NCBI GenBank assembly: GCA_903834185.1
Contig: CAILHX010000003.1
Coordinates: forward strand, 34,902-98,901
Direction: 5' to 3'
From: an uncultured Methylophilaceae bacterium
Lineage (GTDB): Bacteria; Pseudomonadota; Gammaproteobacteria; Burkholderiales; Methylophilaceae
DNA length: 64,000 nucleotides
Made by a program: the position numbers and the translations under genes. Under the pieces are notes generated by a model. That model saw nothing but the letters and a program-made list of their open reading frames with translations. It searched no databases and was not told where the DNA came from. Position 1 is the first letter of the stretch. The number at the start of each line of letters is the position of its first letter. This document shows positions 61,597 to 64,000 of the stretch, piece after piece.

Positions 61597-62223
61597 ATGT
61601 CCAGCTTCTTTTGCGAACGAACTGCAGAGTACATGCTAGTTCCATTGCTACAGCGCGTTCTCGAAATCCGATTCGGATCGGCTATCCCAATTTTCTACTG
61701 GAAGACTCGCGAAGGCAATCGAGTATCGTTGGATATCCATGAGGGATGTTCTGTTCGAGTCCTCGCCATGTTTGCTAGGCGTCCTAAGGTAACTGGTAAA
61801 ACGAATTTGGTGGCCGGTAAAATCAATTTCGAGTTAATTCAGTTTGCTCAAGCCGCCCGTTCTGTTGGCATTCCCGCTATAGTTGGTTTCCCTGCAGTGA
61901 CCTCTTTGCAAGGACTTTACAGCGCCCCACCAATTTTCTGGCTTCCCCTCGATTTACCCAGCAAAGGTGATTTTGACTTTATAACAGACCTTTCGGAGGA
62001 ATGTCCCCTACCATTAGACATTGAAGGCCACCCCATCCAAGCCCTGTCACTTAAGCAAGTGGTCGAAGACGTTGAAAAAAATGCCAAGATCTTTTCTTGG
62101 GGTGATGCTATGGAGCATATTTCTCAGCTACGACTGGAGCACTATCTAGAGAACTCTTATTTTGGGTTTGGTTGGTTTGGTGGTTATAAGCCGGTGTATT
62201 TTCTGATGCCGCATAATATCTAA
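61597..62223 (+). CDS. Unknown protein, partner of the YiiX-like gene
   Basis: 208 aa, soluble, no signal peptide or membrane helix. I do not recognise it. Conserved-looking stretches are PIFYWKTREGNRVSLDIHEG, FARRPKVTGKTNL, INFELIQFAQAARSVGIPAIVGFP and, at the end, YFGFGWFGGYKPVYFLM. The D/E-x-K-like pieces (FYWKTREG, SLDIHEG) faintly recall restriction-type folds, but this is not enough for a call. Short spacing from the preceding gene indicates cotranscription. Confidence 0.65.
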   Translation: MSSFFCERTAEYMLVPLLQRVLEIRFGSAIPIFYWKTREGNRVSLDIHEGCSVRVLAMFARRPKVTGKTNLVAGKINFELIQFAQAARSVGIPAIVGFPAVTSLQGLYSAPPIFWLPLDLPSKGDFDFITDLSEECPLPLDIEGHPIQALSLKQVVEDVEKNAKIFSWGDAMEHISQLRLEHYLENSYFGFGWFGGYKPVYFLMPHNI

Positions 62224-62278
62224 TCGCACAATAAGCATGTACAAATCAGTGCCAAAATTGCGTATTACACCCCAAAGT

Positions 62279-62340
62279 AGCCAACCATAATTATTCAAAC
62301 CAGCCATTCAAAATTACCGCAAAGCAGCCATTGGCAATTA
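62279..62340. repeat. Three degenerate ~24-bp direct repeats
   Basis: Units beginning AGCCA at 62279, 62302 and 62326 (spacing 23 and 24 bp), with AATTAT or AATTAC about 10-13 bp further. The similarity is partial. The rest of the stretch 62224-62470 shows no gene; at 62370-62412 it has a phrase (TCGACCCATTCCGGAC, AGAAGCGGACACTG) that looks like decayed mobile or intergenic repeat sequence. Confidence 0.4.
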
Positions 62341-62470
62341 CAAGATTTGATGGTTGATGACAGGCTTCTTTCGACCCATTCCGGACGGCCAATTCTCCCA
62401 GAAGCGGACACTGAACTTCTGAAGTTCACTCGTCAGCACAGCGTCCCGCTTGGTGGATGGATTAAAGGAT

Positions 62471-62788
62471 TCATTTGGGGTCAAGACTAAGGCTGTCATC
62501 TATATTGTTATAAAAAATTGGTTCAAGAACTCTAAACCCATCTCCTGGAGCATCGGTACCGTCAGGGTTTTTTGATTTTTTAAGAACAATAGTCCAAAGA
62601 CGACCTGTTTTTGTATCGAGCATGAATTGGTCACTACGAAAATCTGAAATTTGACCAAAAACAAAACGTCCATTTTCTGATGAGATAGTCTTTTCCTGCG
62701 GAGCTTTCATTTTTACAGCATCGGCACCATAAGAGTAAATCGGAAAAAGTAAAACCAATGCAGATATAACTGACGTTTGTGTCTTCAT
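62471..62788 (-). CDS. Small secreted protein of unknown function
   Basis: 105 aa. AGAGGA lies 5 bp before the ATG. Signal peptide MKTQTSVISALVLLFPIYSYGA, then about 83 residues with GRFVFGQISDFRSDQFMLDTKTGRLW, a beta-rich pattern. No cysteines in the mature part. AT-rich like its surroundings. No family recognised. Confidence 0.7.
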   Translation of the reverse strand: MKTQTSVISALVLLFPIYSYGADAVKMKAPQEKTISSENGRFVFGQISDFRSDQFMLDTKTGRLWTIVLKKSKNPDGTDAPGDGFRVLEPIFYNNIDDSLSLDPK

Positions 62789-62981
62789 GGTATTCCTCTA
62801 ACAGTTAATATTTAGGTCACAAACCAAACGAAAAAGCCGCGCCCAGCTCACATGGCAATCCGATATCGGCCGGTAAGTGAACATCCTTTGATTTCCAGAA
62901 AGCTGCCGTTTAACGTTAATGATGCCACAGGTCAGAATGCGCCCCATCGCAGACTTAACTTAGGGTTCATCATCACTACCC

Positions 62982-63761
62982 TTAAACTTCTAAATCATTT
63001 GGTATAGGAACTTTCTCAAGCGCAATAACAAGATTTTTTGGCATTGCTGGAAGCTCACTAATATCAAACGATTTCTTCGGTGGTTTAAGTTCAATTAGCC
63101 TTGATTTTTTAACCTTCTCGCATTGACAAATAAATTTCTTAAATCTCTCAAACCAATATGACCTGAGACAAGCTTCAAGTTCGTCATGCAATGCATGAAA
63201 CGCATCAAGATAAACTCCTTCATCCCGTTCTGCTCGAATAGCTAATCCAACAGCAATCATTGACATCATTGCAGTAGTGTCAGCTCCAACAACATCTGCA
63301 ATTGAATCCCATGAGGCCTTCGGATTTTCTTTTAAGTAATTTACTACTGATTTTTGTACCGATACAGCACTTTCAGTTCGAAGTTTGCTAATTGCTACTA
63401 AATCTCGATAACAAATTTGTGAAAGTTCAACCTTATCTAGAACGGCTCTATTTCCACTATGTTCAAAAAGAAATCCCAATGATTTGTAATCAAGTTCATA
63501 TCCTCCAAAATTAATAAATGAAGGTCGAATCAAAACCCATAATGGTTCATCTCCAATTATTCCAGGACGTGCGACATCTATTCTAAATCCTTTACGGAAT
63601 AACAAATAATCGTTGTATTGATTTTTCAACGTCAATAACGCAAGGTTAGCTGCTACAAGTTGTTCTCTGTGACGTCGACCAGCATCTAATAAACGGTTAG
63701 AAAGGAAGGCTGCGAATGCGCCAATAAATGGACCGACAATTAGAGGTAGCATCTGCTTCAT
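62982..63761 (-). CDS. Unknown membrane-anchored protein
   Basis: 259 aa. One N-terminal hydrophobic helix (LPLIVGPFIGAFAAFLSNRLLDAG), then a long, mostly helical cytosolic region beginning RRHREQLVAANLALLTLKNQYNDYLL. Lysine-rich near the end. Strongly AT-rich compared with the first 58 kb. No catalytic motif is evident. Possibly part of an accessory or defence module, but that rests on location only. Confidence 0.65.
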   Translation of the reverse strand: MKQMLPLIVGPFIGAFAAFLSNRLLDAGRRHREQLVAANLALLTLKNQYNDYLLFRKGFRIDVARPGIIGDEPLWVLIRPSFINFGGYELDYKSLGFLFEHSGNRAVLDKVELSQICYRDLVAISKLRTESAVSVQKSVVNYLKENPKASWDSIADVVGADTTAMMSMIAVGLAIRAERDEGVYLDAFHALHDELEACLRSYWFERFKKFICQCEKVKKSRLIELKPPKKSFDISELPAMPKNLVIALEKVPIPNDLEV

Positions 63762-63827
63762 CTTTTTTCCCTGTCGATTTGGTTCGTTGAGCCTTCAAAT
63801 TGGAGAACATATCTGAGGGTCTGCTTT

Positions 63828-64000
63828 TGGCCCAGACTGTGTAAAAACGCGATATCTTATATAATAACCCTGTCACGGTGATCGTTGGGGCAAGGTATGA
63901 AGAGATTCATTCAAGGCCGATTGGAGCCATTTGGGTCAAATCAGTTAATTGGGCGCTTCTCGACCCTTAAGAGACAGTCGCAAATAACAATAATTTGGCC
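63828..64000 (+). mobile_element. Possible left end of an insertion sequence (fragment)
   Basis: CCAGACTGTGTAAAAACGC near 63828 looks like an insertion-sequence end. It is followed at 63897 by an ATG frame starting MKRFIQG that stays open to the window edge. MKRFI-x-G is how many IS1182-family transposases begin, but the residues after it do not fit, so this is at best a truncated or rearranged copy. The stretch 63762-63827 holds nothing I recognise. Confidence 0.25.

Overview
The window is 64 kb of a Gram-negative chromosome, most likely a betaproteobacterium of the Nitrosomonadales/Gallionellales type. This rests on gene order and protein style (pepP-ubiH-ubiF-dsbC, dapB-carA-carB-greA, yhbY/rlmE-ftsH-folP-glmM, surE-pcm-nlpD, pstSCAB, prfB-lysS), not on a database match. 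No rRNA, tRNA, CRISPR array or intact prophage was seen. About 58 kb looks like native core genome. The last ~5.5 kb (from about 58.3 kb) is visibly AT-richer, holds unrelated or unknown genes and looks like an accessory island.

Layout. 0-5.1 kb: end of a short-chain dehydrogenase gene, aminopeptidase P, two ubiquinone-pathway FAD hydroxylases and DsbC. 5.2-7.3 kb: cold-shock protein, isocitrate dehydrogenase, rRNA pseudouridine synthase. 7.3-13.3 kb: amidotransferase, the MoxR/DUF58/TgpA-transglutaminase cluster, NAD(P)HX repair enzyme. 13.4-19.3 kb: small secreted protein, TfoX-like protein, then a LysR regulator divergent from pirin, flavodoxin-like, YceI, Old Yellow Enzyme, nitroreductase and thioredoxin-like genes, which look like a redox/electrophile-stress unit. 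19.4-26.9 kb: nlpD-pcm-surE (no rpoS beside it), wrbA, two unknown secreted proteins, purB, a PLP aminotransferase and an EF-hand protein. 27-42.7 kb: acnB, fur, an extended bamE, dapB, carAB, greA, yhbY, rlmE, ftsH, folP, glmM.

42.8-58.3 kb is the most interesting part. It combines two GT4 glycosyltransferases, a PAP2 phosphatase, an exported zinc-dependent phospholipase C, diacylglycerol kinase, pstSCAB, an outer-membrane porin and an OlsB-type ornithine-lipid acyltransferase. Five of these units carry a 7-4-7 bp direct repeat resembling the PhoB box (CTGTCAT-N4-CTGTCAT), four of them with a -10-like hexamer exactly 10 bp downstream. I read it as a PhoB-controlled programme for phosphate capture plus replacement of phospholipids by glycolipid and ornithine lipid. 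A GGDEF/EAL protein sits downstream of pstB, and the housekeeping genes prfB (with its programmed +1 frameshift) and lysS are embedded in it.

58.3-64 kb: three inverted repeats, a RecB/Cas4-like nuclease fused to an RNase H-like domain, a YiiX-type papain-fold protein with a C-terminal zinc-knuckle region, an unknown partner gene, two unknown minus-strand genes, and possible insertion-sequence debris at the right end.
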